64,000 nt of DNA from Terriglobus albidus. Lineage in GTDB: Bacteria > Acidobacteriota > Terriglobia > Terriglobales > Acidobacteriaceae. The position numbers and the translations under genes are program-made. Of the stretch, positions 17,534 to 27,065 are shown in pieces. The notes under the pieces are model-generated. The model was given only the letters and a program-made list of their open reading frames with translations, searched no databases and was not told the origin of the DNA. How positions within the stretch are numbered: position 1 is the stretch's first letter; the number at the start of each line of letters is the position of its first letter. Location of the stretch: positions 1 to 64,000 of the forward strand of contig NZ_JAGTAS010000054.1 of NCBI RefSeq assembly GCF_025685425.1, given 5' to 3'.

Positions 17534-18193
17534 CTACGCCGGCGTCTCAATCAGCTCCATCTTGCCATCACGCATACGATGCAGCACCAGCAACTGCCCC
17601 GTCCGGTTACGGAAGATAAAGATGTCTTTATCGCGAAAGTGTGCTTCCTTCAGCGCTTCCTCCAGCGTCATAGGGCGCATCGCCACCGAATCCAGAGAGC
17701 GAACGACGTGTGGCTCCGGCAGGCTGGCTGTTTGCGGAAAGCTATGCGCTATCACGGCGACCTTGCCGTTGGCGTGGCCGTTCAGCTTCGATTTTCTAGC
17801 CGCCGGCACTGTTGGGGCCTTGTCCGACGCGGCGCGGGCTTCGTCACCGCTCAGCCGGACGGTGCCCGCCGTCAGCTTATCTCCCTGAGGATGACGTTTC
17901 CGTGTCACGATGGTCTTCTTCAACTTCAAGATCTGCTTCTCGATCTTGTCCAGAGCGTCGCGCAACGCGATCTCCACTTCCGGTGAGACGCACAAGGCGG
18001 CGATGTCTTTCAGCTTGGTCTTCAACGTGATTTCCACGCTGCAGCGATACTTTTCGCAGTTTAAAAAGATGTGGACTTTGGCCGTATCATCAACCAGCTT
18101 TTCAATGCGCTTCAAACCCTCTTCAGCCTGGGCCTTCAGCTTTTTTGTAACAACGACCTTTCGTGCGGTGTATTCCACGTGCATCTTGGGCAC
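17534..18193 (-). CDS. hpf: Long-form ribosome hibernation promoting factor
   Basis: The N-terminal domain (residues 1-100; 'MHVEYTARKVVVTKKLKAQA', 'VEITLKTKLKDIAALCVSPEVE', 'ALRDALDKIEKQILKLKKT') is the ribosome-binding part that dimerises 70S particles in stationary phase. A variable Ala-rich linker leads to the C-terminal domain 'MTLEEALKEAHFRDKDIFIFRNRTGQLLVLHRMRDGKMELIE' (quoted only as landmarks MTLEEA and LHRMRDG). With 219 residues it is a long HPF. The gene is 27 bp downstream of rpoN, a typical position. M1 or M4 could be the start. Confidence 0.92.
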   Translation of the reverse strand: MPKMHVEYTARKVVVTKKLKAQAEEGLKRIEKLVDDTAKVHIFLNCEKYRCSVEITLKTKLKDIAALCVSPEVEIALRDALDKIEKQILKLKKTIVTRKRHPQGDKLTAGTVRLSGDEARAASDKAPTVPAARKSKLNGHANGKVAVIAHSFPQTASLPEPHVVRSLDSVAMRPMTLEEALKEAHFRDKDIFIFRNRTGQLLVLHRMRDGKMELIETPA

Positions 18194-18220
18194 CTCTTTC
18201 TAAGGTCTGGTTAGACGCGA

Positions 18221-19801
18221 TTAGCGTACTCTGCGTTTATGCGTACTGGGAATCTGCATTTCTTCCCGGTACTTTGCTACGGTACGACGAGTAATCTGGA
18301 TTCCCTGACGCTGCAGCTCGGCAGCCAGGTAGTCGTCCGTATAAGGTTGGCGCGGATCTTCTTCTTCAATCAGCTTCTTTACCTTCCGTTTGAGCAATAC
18401 GAGGGGAAGGTCGCCACCTTCAGGCCCATTCACTCCTTCCGAGAAAAAGAAGCGAAGCTCATATACGCCCTGCGGCGTATGGACATATTTGTTCGACACC
18501 GCGCGACTGACCGTAGAAGGATGCACGCCGATCTCCTCGGCGACCTCCTTGATCATCATCGGCCGCAAACCATCGATGCCCTTTTCGAGAAAGTCATGCT
18601 GGCGGCGCACAATCGCCTCGCAGGTGCGCACGATCGTATTCTTCCGCTGCTCGATGTTCCGCAATAGCTGAATCGCCGAACGATACCGCTCCTTGACGTA
18701 CTCCTTCAGATCACGGTCGGCATCCTTCTGATGCATCATGCGGCGATAGCCCGCATTCAACCGCAGCGCCGGCATATCCTCCTCATTCATCACCACCACG
18801 TACTCATCGCCGCGCTTTACAAAGGCGACATCGGGTTCAATCAGCCGCGTCTCCGTATTGTTGTAGCGCTGGCCTGGACGAGGATCGAGCGAGCGAATAA
18901 CATCCACCGCCTCCTGCACGGTCTCAGGAGATTGCGCGCACTCCTTCACCAGCTCGCGCATGTCCTTCTTCTGCAGCAGAGCCAGATGCTGCTGCACGAT
19001 CGCATCAGCAATCCTCATGACACAACCACGGTGCTCTGCCGCCAGCTTCTCAACATCCTCGACCCGGCGATCGATCTCGACGGAGAAGTCGTCCTCATGC
19101 TCCTTCTGTGCCCGATAAGCGGCACGCCGCTCGGCAGCCGCCTCGGCCTCGCGTTCACGGGCGGCGAGCTGCATCAGCAGGCATTCCTTGAGATCACGCG
19201 CTCCCACACCTGCAGGGTCGAGTGTCCCGATCACCTTGTGGGCTTCCTCCAGTGCAGCCTCGGGATGCTCAATCCCCTGCTCTCGTAAAGCCGTGGCCAG
19301 CTCTTCGTCGGTAGCGACAAGATATCCGTTCTCGTCCAGGTTGCCGATCATCAGCTCCGCGGCAGCCCGAACCTCATCCAGCAAGTGGACAGAGCCGAGC
19401 TGCCACAGCAGATGGTCTGTCAGCGTGCTTGGTTTGGAAAGGAAGTTTTCGAAGGAGGGCTTGTCCAGCTCCTCACCGCCGAGATTGCCCGTCCGGAAGC
19501 CGGGGTCAAGATATTCCTGGAAGTAGCTGCCGAAGTCGATCTCTTCAAAGGGATCTTTCTCTTCCTTGGCGGCAGTCTCTTCGACGGTTCGCTCGCGGTC
19601 GCCCTCGCGCCCGGCGAGCTCTTCGAAAGAAGGATCGTGGCTCTCGATCTCCTCAAGGACAGGATTCTCGACGATCTCAGTATTGATCATCTCCTTGAGT
19701 TCAAGCTTGTTCAGCGCCAACACGCTGACCATCTGCATCAACCCAGGGGTCAGTACCTGGCGTTGGGAGATCTTTACGTTGAGCTTGGGTTGGAGGAGCA
19801 C
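18221..19801 (-). CDS. rpoN: RNA polymerase sigma-54 factor
   Basis: This sigma factor directs RNA polymerase to -24/-12 promoters and needs AAA+ activators. Region I is at the N-terminus ('LLQPKLNVKISQRQVLTPGL', residues 2-21), followed by an acidic region II. The core-binding domain contains 'LRDPAGVGARDLKECLLMQL'-like text (here 'LDPAGVGARDLKECL'), then the HTH ('IGVHPSTVSRAVSNKYVHTP'), and the RpoN box 'TRRTVAKYREEMQIPS' closes the protein. The length (526) is slightly above average. The start is GTG at 19801. No bacterial enhancer-binding protein is encoded in the window. Confidence 0.96.
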   Translation of the reverse strand: MLLQPKLNVKISQRQVLTPGLMQMVSVLALNKLELKEMINTEIVENPVLEEIESHDPSFEELAGREGDRERTVEETAAKEEKDPFEEIDFGSYFQEYLDPGFRTGNLGGEELDKPSFENFLSKPSTLTDHLLWQLGSVHLLDEVRAAAELMIGNLDENGYLVATDEELATALREQGIEHPEAALEEAHKVIGTLDPAGVGARDLKECLLMQLAAREREAEAAAERRAAYRAQKEHEDDFSVEIDRRVEDVEKLAAEHRGCVMRIADAIVQQHLALLQKKDMRELVKECAQSPETVQEAVDVIRSLDPRPGQRYNNTETRLIEPDVAFVKRGDEYVVVMNEEDMPALRLNAGYRRMMHQKDADRDLKEYVKERYRSAIQLLRNIEQRKNTIVRTCEAIVRRQHDFLEKGIDGLRPMMIKEVAEEIGVHPSTVSRAVSNKYVHTPQGVYELRFFFSEGVNGPEGGDLPLVLLKRKVKKLIEEEDPRQPYTDDYLAAELQRQGIQITRRTVAKYREEMQIPSTHKRRVR

Positions 19802-19913
19802 TCTTTGTTACTGGATCCCTTTCTTTATCTCCGCGGCAGGGGTGTCTCCGACCGTGTGCCGTAGTCTACACCCGCATGCAGGCTTGTAAAGTGGTTGCCA
19901 TCGCGTGGTTGTA

Positions 19914-20639
19914 CTACAACGAAAAACCCTCTCCCAAATAGATTCGCTTGACCTCTGGATCGCGTCCAAGTTCCCCGGGAGTTCCCTCCCGGAAGATTTT
20001 GCCCTCATTAATGATGTAAGCGCGGTCGGTGACACTCAGCGTCTCACGAACATTATGATCTGTGATCAAAACTCCGATCCCACTTGTCTTCAGGTCAAAG
20101 ATAATCTCCTGCAAATCCAGTACCGCGATGGGATCGATTCCCGAAAATGGCTCATCCAAAAGGATGAAAGCCGGCTGGATGCACAGGCACCGGGCGATCT
20201 CCACGCGACGGCGCAGACCGCCGGAGAGCGCATACCCCTGCGTCTTGCGGACAGGCCCCAGGTTGAGCTGCTCGATCAGCTTTTCCAGGCGCGTCCGGCG
20301 GGTCTCCGGCGAGAGCTGTTGCGCCTCCAGAACCGCCATAATGTTTTCTTCGACCGAGAGTTTGCGGAAGACCGAAGGCTCCTGCGGCAGGTAGCTGATA
20401 CCGAACTTCCGGGCTCGCATGTACATGGGAATCCGGCTGATGTCCGCTCCGTCTGAGAGCACCCGGCCGATATCTGGCCGAACCAGACCCACCATCATGT
20501 AGAAACTAGTGGTCTTTCCCGCACCGTTGGGGCCCAGCAGGCCGACGACCTCGCCCTGGCTGACGTGCAGGCTGACGCCGCGTACTACTGGCCGGCCGCC
20601 ATAGCTCTTCCCGATCTCATCTGTTGACAGCCTGCGCAT
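19914..20639 (-). CDS. lptB: LPS export ABC transporter ATP-binding protein LptB
   Basis: The ATPase powers LPS extraction from the inner membrane through LptFG. Walker A is '[11 protein letters not shown]' (about residues 37-47), the Q-loop region '[18 protein letters not shown]' is typical of LptB, and Walker B is '[16 protein letters not shown]'. The signature motif reads '[13 protein letters not shown]', with Leu where Glu is common. The start overlaps the stop of the upstream LptC/LptA gene by one base (TAATG). LptF/LptG are not in the window. Confidence 0.95.
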   Translation of the reverse strand: MRRLSTDEIGKSYGGRPVVRGVSLHVSQGEVVGLLGPNGAGKTTSFYMMVGLVRPDIGRVLSDGADISRIPMYMRARKFGISYLPQEPSVFRKLSVEENIMAVLEAQQLSPETRRTRLEKLIEQLNLGPVRKTQGYALSGGLRRRVEIARCLCIQPAFILLDEPFSGIDPIAVLDLQEIIFDLKTSGIGVLITDHNVRETLSVTDRAYIINEGKIFREGTPGELGRDPEVKRIYLGEGFSL

Positions 20640-22825
20640 TACTTCACCTGCGTTTCGGTGCGCACACGCCGGTCGCTCGCGCCCGATACAACCACGCTAC
20701 CATCCGCTGCGTGGAAGCTCAATTGCGTCCCGGTGATCGTCCCCTGTTGCGGATCTACCACTTTGGGAGATCCCGTAAGAACGGCCAGTCCATCGGCCGC
20801 CGTATAGACCAACTGGCTCCCCGTACCCCGGCGCTGGCCTTGTTCAATCACAACATCTTCTTTGGCCACTACCCGTTCCACATTGCCGCTGAAGTCAGCC
20901 GTTTTTGCCTTGGAGGGGGAAAGAAAGACCGTCGCCTGTCGCGCGCTGACGGTACCGTCGGCGCTCTCCATCCGGACAGGTCCGGCAAACTCCACCTGAT
21001 GTTGCGCTTCGCTGAAGCTCATCTGGCGGGCCGCGATGCGATAGACCGTCGAGGGACGCTTCGGCGTAGCCGCCGAGACCAGCACCGCCCGCACCATACC
21101 GTTGCCTGCCGCAGCCAGAGCCGTATGTTTGCCGCGGTCGAGCGTGATCGTGGGAGCCTCCACCTGAGAATTCGACTGCCACATACGCGCGGGGCGGGCT
21201 CCGCCGGTAAAGATCACCAGTTCGTCCTGGGGCTTCCATTCAGCCCGGTCCGCGATGACGTGCATAGGATCGTTGCCGCGGGTATAGTTCGCCTTTACAT
21301 TGCCAGTGGCCCAGGCCTGCTGCGTCTGACGCTGCATCTGGATCCGTTGCGCCTCTACGCTTCCGTCTCCATCGCCGACACGGGGATGGCCGGTCAGCTC
21401 AATGAGGCCATCCTGTTTCAAGACGGCCAGGTCTCCCGTGGCTTTGGTCTGGCGGGACTGCCCCTTCACCACGCTGGCCTGCGTCACCGTCACGCCACCG
21501 GACATTGTGCCCGATTCCACTTCACTGGCGGCATTCAGAGTGGCATCGATGCGATCCGAAGCGCCGGTCTGAGTAACACCCTTCGCCGAGAGCGACTCCA
21601 TGCGGGCATGCCCCTCACCATGGACGTGGGACGCACGAGGCCGCCGGTCGCCGGCAAACTGCGCCGTCAGCAGTTCAGCCTGGAAGTGGCTGCGGGCGCC
21701 ATCGGCAACGCTCAACACATTGGCATCTCCCTGGGCGACTGCGGAGCGCAGCACTGAATTCTTCTCCACCTGCTCGAAGTGCAGGTCCACTTTGGCGGCA
21801 CGCAAATCTCGCGAAGTTCTCTTCCCCTCCGCATCCGTCAGCTGCACGCCGCCAATCAGGTGGGCCACCTTTGCCACGCCGCCTGGCCCGAACTCCACCA
21901 GAGCCTCTGCCGCATCGCCGCGTGAAATCCGTTCGCCCGTGTTCTGCTCCGTGTGCACTGCCCCCTGAAGCCGAACCCGTTCCGGTTCGCTGCGGGCGCT
22001 CAGCCATGTCTCACTCCGCTGTGCGGTCAGCAAACGGCCATTGTCTGAGGTTATCTTTAGCCCACCGGAGGTCTCAATCCGCTCGGCCGACCCATCCCGG
22101 CGGAGATGCACGATCGCCTCAGCCGCTTCTCCGACGGAGTCACCCTGCACCATCCGGGTCTGCTTCAGTTGCGCAATCTGTCCCTTGCGGTCGAGCTGGG
22201 CCCAGCCGGCGAACATCTGGATCTGACGGCCCTTGGCCTCGGTCGTCGCATCCACGGCCGAATGCAGTACCAGCAGCCCGGTATCGGTGCTGTAATCCGC
22301 GCCTGTAGCGTGGCCGCTTACCCCTTTGGCGGCAAATTCGATTGGTTTCTCAGTAGCGGCGAGACCCAATTTCTGCAGAAAGACCAGGCCACTGGTCTTC
22401 ACATGAACAGCCGCTTGATCTTCTTTGCCTTCGGGAGAATCAAGGTCAAGGTGCACCTCGCCATCCGCCTGGATGACACCATTGTTCTGGTCGTAAACGA
22501 ACTCATTGCTGCTGATGCGATCGATCCGGGAGCCGTCATGCACGGTAATACTGACGTCGTGCAGCGTTACTTTTCCATCGGTTCGCTGAATCATCTTCGA
22601 CGCATGCACGGTAAACATCGTGCGGCCCTTGATGCTCTGCGAGTAGGTGAATCCATTCGTCGACTGCTTGATGTCGGCTCCGAGCTGCTGCGGCAGCCGT
22701 TTTAGAAAACTGCCCGTCCGGTATCGCGCATAGCCAATGAAGCCGGCCACCAGCAAGAGCAGCGCGCCCGCACCGATCAGCAGCCACATCCGCAATCGCT
22801 CAATCGTTATCCGCATTCGTGCCAC
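20639..22825 (-). CDS. Large LptC/LptA (OstA-like) periplasmic bridge protein
   Basis: The 728-residue protein has one N-terminal membrane anchor ('[20 protein letters not shown]', about residues 13-32). An LptC-like part follows ('[21 protein letters not shown]' region, '[11 protein letters not shown]', '[21 protein letters not shown]'). After that come many beta-jellyroll repeats of the OstA/LptA type up to the end ('[20 protein letters not shown]', '[15 protein letters not shown]'). In proteobacteria LptC and LptA are separate proteins of about 190 residues, so this looks like a built-in periplasmic bridge. The start is GTG 22825 or ATG 22816. It is co-transcribed with lptB. Confidence 0.85.
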   Translation of the reverse strand: MARMRITIERLRMWLLIGAGALLLLVAGFIGYARYRTGSFLKRLPQQLGADIKQSTNGFTYSQSIKGRTMFTVHASKMIQRTDGKVTLHDVSITVHDGSRIDRISSNEFVYDQNNGVIQADGEVHLDLDSPEGKEDQAAVHVKTSGLVFLQKLGLAATEKPIEFAAKGVSGHATGADYSTDTGLLVLHSAVDATTEAKGRQIQMFAGWAQLDRKGQIAQLKQTRMVQGDSVGEAAEAIVHLRRDGSAERIETSGGLKITSDNGRLLTAQRSETWLSARSEPERVRLQGAVHTEQNTGERISRGDAAEALVEFGPGGVAKVAHLIGGVQLTDAEGKRTSRDLRAAKVDLHFEQVEKNSVLRSAVAQGDANVLSVADGARSHFQAELLTAQFAGDRRPRASHVHGEGHARMESLSAKGVTQTGASDRIDATLNAASEVESGTMSGGVTVTQASVVKGQSRQTKATGDLAVLKQDGLIELTGHPRVGDGDGSVEAQRIQMQRQTQQAWATGNVKANYTRGNDPMHVIADRAEWKPQDELVIFTGGARPARMWQSNSQVEAPTITLDRGKHTALAAAGNGMVRAVLVSAATPKRPSTVYRIAARQMSFSEAQHQVEFAGPVRMESADGTVSARQATVFLSPSKAKTADFSGNVERVVAKEDVVIEQGQRRGTGSQLVYTAADGLAVLTGSPKVVDPQQGTITGTQLSFHAADGSVVVSGASDRRVRTETQVK

Positions 22826-22855
22826 ATCTATTCTCTCACCGGCCTACAATGAAGC

Positions 22856-23482
22856 ATGAGCGATCAACTCTATCTTTCCCTCTGGTTCCCGAACTTCCGG
22901 CTGGAGGCGTTGCCCGCCGCTCTGATCAGCGTCCTGCAGCAGTTTGCCCGTATCTCAGGCGATAGCCGCGTCTCCGCGGCATCCGCGATTCCCATTGACT
23001 GGACCGAGTCGCCCATTTATCAGCGCATCTATGTCAACGACGAGCGTTCGGAGGAAAGCGATGACGCCAAAATCGAAAATGCCATCCGTGAAGCCACCGA
23101 ACAGCTCCACGACGACACCGCCTACGAGTTCGAGATGAAGTGGCAGCTCTGGCTGCCCGAGTCCGTCGAGGGATTCGACACCACCTGGCGGTTGCAGCCC
23201 TATACCGTCAAGATCACCGGCTTTGGACCGGAGTTCGACGAAGGCGCCTACGACCAGAACGGCCACATCCGCGTTGACTTTGGACTTGACACCCCCTGGG
23301 TTCTGGAAGACGAGGAACTCGACAAGACGGCCCAGCAGAAGATCCAGCAAAACATCGAGAAACTTCTGGCCTTCACTCTGTCGGTTGAGAAACATAGCGG
23401 CATCTCCAGCCGTCTGCTCTGGACCGAATCCGGAGAGCCGTTGGCCGAAAAGCTGGTTGCCAGCCTGCAACGGCTGAACTAG
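22856..23482 (+). CDS. Conserved-looking protein of unknown function
   Basis: I do not recognise the family. The 208-residue product is soluble and acidic, with no signal peptide or membrane segment, and is rich in Trp, Glu and Asp ('YLSLWFPNFRLEALP', 'MKWQLWLPESVEGFDTTWRLQP', 'VDFGLDTPWVLEDEELD'). The segment 'QKIQQNIEKLLAFTLSVEKHSG' looks helical. Codon use resembles its neighbours, and the start ATG at 22856 lies 30 bp from the divergent LptC/LptA-like gene. It ends about 160 bp before guaB. A cytoplasmic role is all that can be said. Confidence 0.75.
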   Translation: MSDQLYLSLWFPNFRLEALPAALISVLQQFARISGDSRVSAASAIPIDWTESPIYQRIYVNDERSEESDDAKIENAIREATEQLHDDTAYEFEMKWQLWLPESVEGFDTTWRLQPYTVKITGFGPEFDEGAYDQNGHIRVDFGLDTPWVLEDEELDKTAQQKIQQNIEKLLAFTLSVEKHSGISSRLLWTESGEPLAEKLVASLQRLN

Positions 23483-23639
23483 GCCCGATCCACAGGGACG
23501 AGCAGGATCAGTAGCTTAGACACGATTGGCGGGGATCCGGCACACCTGTTTGACCCAAGTACGGTAAGCTATCAGGAAACTTTTTCGTCAACACCCCTCA
23601 ACCCGGCGCGCAACGGCGCCACGAGGAATCTCACACTTT

Positions 23640-25157
23640 ATGATCGTGTCACCCGTACCTGAGGCACTTACCTTCGACGACGTCCTGCTCGTTCCTGCGT
23701 ACTCCGACGTTGTCCCTACGCAGGTTTCCACGCAGGTCCGTCTTACCGCCAACATCATGCTGAACATTCCGCTGATGTCGGCCGCGATGGACACCGTAAC
23801 CGAGTCCCGTCTGGCCATCGCGATGGCACAACAGGGCGGTATGGGCGTTGTCCACCGCAACCTCTCCATTGAGGCCCAGGCAAGCGAGATCGATAAGGTC
23901 AAGCGCTCTGAGTCCGGCATGATCGTCGACCCGGTCACCATCGGACCCGATCAACCCATCTCCGCCGCCCTTGAGGTCATGCGCCGCTACAAGATCTCCG
24001 GCGTTCCGGTGACGCAGAATCGCAAGCTGGTCGGCATTCTGACGAACCGCGACCTCCGTTTCGTCTCCCGTACCGACCTCCGCATCGACGAGGTGATGAC
24101 CAAGAGCAACCTCATCACTGTCCCGGTCGGCACGACATTGGGACAGGCGGAAGAGATCCTCCACCAGCACCGCGTGGAGAAGCTTCTGGTGGTCAACGAC
24201 GCCTACGAACTGAAGGGTCTGATCACTGTCAAAGATATCCAGAAGAAGTTGAAGTATCCCAACGCCTGCAAAGACGGCCAGGGCCGTCTGCGTGTTGCCG
24301 GAGCCATCGGCGCCACGGGCGACTTTCTGGAGCGCGCGGCTGAGTTGATCAAGGCGCGCGTCGACGCGTTGGCCATCGACTCCGCCCACGGCCATTCCAG
24401 CCGCGTTCTCGAAGCCGTCGCCGAGTGCAAGAAGCGCTTCCCTAACGTTGATCTGATTGCCGGCAACATTGCCACCTACGAAGGCTGCGCTGCTCTCATC
24501 GAAGCCGGCGCCGACGCCGTGAAGGTAGGCATTGGGCCTGGCTCCATCTGCACCACCCGCATGGTAACCGGCGCGGGCATGCCCCAGATCACCGCAATCT
24601 CTGAGGCCTACCGTGCCGCCGATGAGCGCGGTATCTCCGTCATCGCTGACGGCGGTATCAAGTACTCCGGTGATATCACCAAGGCCATCGCCGCGGGCGC
24701 CTCCATCGTCATGATGGGTTCGCTCTTCGCCGGCGTGGACGAGTCCCCGGGTGAGACCATCCTCTACCAGGGCCGCAGCTTCAAAGCTTACCGCGGCATG
24801 GGTTCACTCTCTGCAATGGCGCAGGGATCGGGCGAGCGCTACTTCCAGGGCAAGGACGACATGACTCCGTCTGAACGGCAATCCATCACGGCTCCCGAAC
24901 AAACGAACTCCAACCGCCTGGCCAAGTTCGTTCCTGAAGGTATTGAAGGCCGCGTCCCACATCGCGGACCGCTGGAGAACATGGTCTACCAGCTCGTCGG
25001 CGGACTGCGCTCCGGCATGGGCTATCTGGGTTGCGGCACGATTCCGGACCTGCAGAAGAATGGGCGCTTTATTCGTATCTCCGGCGCAGGTTTACGCGAG
25101 TCGCACGTCCACGATGTCATCATCACGCGCGAAGCGCCCAACTATCACGTCGAATAG
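23640..25157 (+). CDS. guaB: IMP dehydrogenase
   Basis: The enzyme oxidises IMP to XMP with NAD+, the committed step of GMP synthesis. The 505 residues contain the N-terminal '[17 protein letters not shown]' and '[13 protein letters not shown]', a central pair of CBS domains (about residues 95-215), 'ANIATYEG'-type loop '[24 protein letters not shown]' (landmarks only), the catalytic loop '[15 protein letters not shown]' with the active-site Cys near residue 304, and the flap '[10 protein letters not shown]'. Its stop codon TAG coincides with the first bases of TAGAGCA repeat copy B. Gmk, a later enzyme of the same pathway, is encoded at 12.8-13.5 kb. Confidence 0.97.
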   Translation: MIVSPVPEALTFDDVLLVPAYSDVVPTQVSTQVRLTANIMLNIPLMSAAMDTVTESRLAIAMAQQGGMGVVHRNLSIEAQASEIDKVKRSESGMIVDPVTIGPDQPISAALEVMRRYKISGVPVTQNRKLVGILTNRDLRFVSRTDLRIDEVMTKSNLITVPVGTTLGQAEEILHQHRVEKLLVVNDAYELKGLITVKDIQKKLKYPNACKDGQGRLRVAGAIGATGDFLERAAELIKARVDALAIDSAHGHSSRVLEAVAECKKRFPNVDLIAGNIATYEGCAALIEAGADAVKVGIGPGSICTTRMVTGAGMPQITAISEAYRAADERGISVIADGGIKYSGDITKAIAAGASIVMMGSLFAGVDESPGETILYQGRSFKAYRGMGSLSAMAQGSGERYFQGKDDMTPSERQSITAPEQTNSNRLAKFVPEGIEGRVPHRGPLENMVYQLVGGLRSGMGYLGCGTIPDLQKNGRFIRISGAGLRESHVHDVIITREAPNYHVE

Positions 25158-25270
25158 AGCATTTCTCCTGAAGGTGTAGTGCAGGGTTTATGCATCTGTG
25201 GGCGTTTTCCTCAATGAAAACGCCGCTGCACACTCCTCACGGGATGCCCAGCAACAGGAGAAATGCTCTA
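25155..25270 (-). repeat. TAGAGCA palindromic element, copy B (116 bp), between guaB and the VanZ gene
   Basis: It has the same termini as copy A (TAGAGCATTTCTCCTG / CAGGAGAAATGCTCTA) and a central GGCGTTTTC...GAAAACGCC hairpin. Read on the minus strand it closely matches copy A. Its first bases TAG are the guaB stop codon. Its AGGAG (25256-25260) lies 11 nt before the ATG of the next gene at 25272. Confidence 0.92.
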
Positions 25271-25271
25271 G

Positions 25272-25793
25272 ATGACTGTTTTCCGCAAAAGACCTTCCAA
25301 TCTGGAATCACGCACTGGTGTGCGATGGCTCCTCTATGCCTGGCTTCCGGCCATCATCATGGTCGCCGCCATCATCACGGAGTCCACACACACCTTCTCC
25401 GCGGCCAACACCGACGGCATGTTCAGGCCGATCTGGGAGGCCATCTTTGGCAGGGTGGATAACGCCCGCTGGCAGGAGATTCATCACTATATCCGCAAAA
25501 CCGGTCACTTTACCGGATATGGCCTGCTTTGTATTACCAGCCTGCGCGGCTGGTTGCTGACCTTCGCCCGCAGCCTGCGGCATATGCCTATCGGCGCATG
25601 GCGCGCACGCTCTGCGCTCATGGCGATCTGCACGACGGTCTTTGTCGCATCCAGCGATGAGCTGCACCAGTACTTTATGCCAGACCGCACCGGAACCATC
25701 GTTGATGTCGGACTGGATACGTTTGGCGGCCTCTGCTTCCTTGGCGTCGTTGCGCTGTTGTTCTGGCGTAGAGGTTCTCGCTCCGGTAACTAG
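25272..25793 (+). CDS. VanZ-like family membrane protein
   Basis: The 173-residue protein has about four hydrophobic segments: 'LLYAWLPAIIMVAAIITES' (about residues 20-38), one around 'HFTGYGLLCITSL' (about 75-90), 'ALMAICTTVFVASSDELHQ' (about 115-133) and 'TFGGLCFLGVVALLFW' (about 149-164). The 'DELHQYFMPDRTGTIVDVGLDTFGG' region is the VanZ-family hallmark. The family's best-known member gives low-level teicoplanin resistance; most members have no known function. Its Shine-Dalgarno comes from the TAGAGCA element. Read-through from guaB is possible. Confidence 0.85.
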   Translation: MTVFRKRPSNLESRTGVRWLLYAWLPAIIMVAAIITESTHTFSAANTDGMFRPIWEAIFGRVDNARWQEIHHYIRKTGHFTGYGLLCITSLRGWLLTFARSLRHMPIGAWRARSALMAICTTVFVASSDELHQYFMPDRTGTIVDVGLDTFGGLCFLGVVALLFWRRGSRSGN

Positions 25794-25806
25794 GGCTTAT
25801 CGACAA

Positions 25807-26073
25807 GCCCATACACTCGGTGCCTCATCCATCGCAAATCGGGGTCTCCGGCGAACTTGTTCGTTGGGGTGACTCGTGATGGGTGGGATATTCGAGCGAA
25901 GCTCGAACCGTCTTTCCTCGTCGTTTCGTAGCAAACGGGTGCTGCGTCAGCTTCGCTCGCTGTGAATGATCCGCTCTTCTCGAACCCTTCGGACGCCTAA
26001 GATCAATCGAATTCGAGCTCCGCTCGAACGTTCCACTCACGCTGCGCGTGAATGGGGCACCCAGTGTATGGGC
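25807..26073. repeat. Composite palindromic repeat, 267 bp, GCCCATACAC termini
   Basis: The outer 18-nt arms (25807-25824 and 26056-26073) match as inverted repeats at 17 of 18 positions. Inside are a GGCGAAC..GTTCG hairpin near 25855, several TTCGAGC/GCTCGAA hairpins and a GATGGGTGG segment. Related pieces recur at 57.67-57.9 kb, and the small hairpin at 34.97 kb. No open frame inside looks real. Confidence 0.75.
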
Positions 26074-26437
26074 TACCAAAATTTCTAAAAGCCCTTAGAA
26101 CCTTTCAAGTCTACAAAGCGTTTGGACAAACGTTTGGGACAGTGCCCCACGCCGTCTAGAGACAGTAATCAACGTCACATCTTTGGCATAGGTCATTTGC
26201 CTGTGGCGTGGTGTTTGCCGTAAAGGGCACACTACGCGAAATTTCGGATTCGAGCTGTATCCGTGCGGAAGATCTTGATTTGTCTGCCAGACATAGTCAT
26301 TTCCCGATCTAATCATCGGCTTCAGCATGTCGGCTAGGCCATGTTTTCTGCCGGGCACTGCCAGTACAAACCCCAACGGTTTCGGAAATAAGGCAGGTCG
26401 CTTTCGACCAAAACGATACAAAGGAGGATTTCTTTCA
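26074..26437. other. Upstream region of the RidA-family gene
   Basis: No gene is supported here. A small perfect palindrome CGTTTG-GA-CAAACG (26119-26132), followed directly by a second CGTTTGG, could be a regulator site. The strong AAGGAGG Shine-Dalgarno of the next gene is at 26421-26427. Antisense open frames in this interval have no motifs. Confidence 0.4.
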
Positions 26438-27013
26438 GTGATCGACAATTTCGCGGAGACCAACTCACGGCGCAGCTTCTTTGGGAAGCTCGCGGCGATG
26501 ATGACTATCCTGACGGGCACGTCCAGACTTTCTGCACAACAATCTGCCCCGGCACAACCATCCACTCCATCCGGCGCCGCGCCTTCGTCCCCGGAAGGCA
26601 ACAGACCCAGCCCCACCAGCAACCACACCTACAACGGCATCTATTACTTTTCGGGAACCGGATCGAATGACGGGTATCCCAAAGACGACCACGTCACCGT
26701 GACCGATCCCTTCGAGAAGCACGTCACCCGAACCATGGATGCGCTGAAGCGATCGCTCGAGCGCAATGGTTGCAGCATGGACAGCATTCTCAACCTGCAG
26801 GTCTTTCTCTGCCTGCCGCTTGCGGAAAGCACTCCCACGCCTACCGGGAAGGCCAGATTTGATGCGCACAAGGCACAGTATGACGCGTTAAATAAGATCT
26901 ATGCGACCTACTTCACCCCGGGAAAAGCCCCTTCCCGTGCCTGTATGGCCGTGGAATGGATTCCTGGCGATTCCCTCATTGAAATTGTCGGCAGCGCGCG
27001 CGTGATTGCCTGA
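26438..27013 (+). CDS. Tat-exported RidA (Rid/YjgF) family protein
   Basis: RidA proteins hydrolyse reactive enamines/imines such as 2-aminoacrylate released by PLP enzymes. This 191-residue version carries a Tat signal 'NSRRSFFGKLAAMMTIL' (about residues 8-24) and a Pro/Ser-rich linker. The Rid domain then runs from 'YNGIYYFSGTG' to 'IEIVGSARVIA', keeping the substrate-binding arginine region 'APSRACMAVEWIPGDSLIEI'. GTG at 26438 is chosen because AAGGAGG lies 10 nt upstream and the signal peptide starts there. It is followed 52 bp later by a Tat-exported PLP enzyme, its likely partner. Export of a Rid protein is unusual, since most act in the cytoplasm. Confidence 0.85.
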   Translation: MIDNFAETNSRRSFFGKLAAMMTILTGTSRLSAQQSAPAQPSTPSGAAPSSPEGNRPSPTSNHTYNGIYYFSGTGSNDGYPKDDHVTVTDPFEKHVTRTMDALKRSLERNGCSMDSILNLQVFLCLPLAESTPTPTGKARFDAHKAQYDALNKIYATYFTPGKAPSRACMAVEWIPGDSLIEIVGSARVIA

Positions 27014-27065
27014 CCGGCTCTTTCCGAGAAACCCCAAACGCAAGAAGAACCTGAAGGAGTAACGA

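Noticed and set aside
16637-17986. 449-codon open frame on the plus strand
   Set aside because: It covers rapZ and hpf in antisense, both of which are certain genes, and has no recognisable domain.
20624-21757. 377-codon open frame on the plus strand
   Set aside because: It is antisense to the LptC/LptA-like gene; the Arg/His-rich content is typical of a shadow frame.
25794-26090. CRISPR array
   Set aside because: The repeated hairpins are of unequal length and not evenly spaced, and no cas gene is present.
26095-26628. Open frame on the minus strand across the RidA gene start
   Set aside because: It overlaps the exported RidA-family gene, which has a Tat signal and a strong Shine-Dalgarno; the antisense product has no motif.
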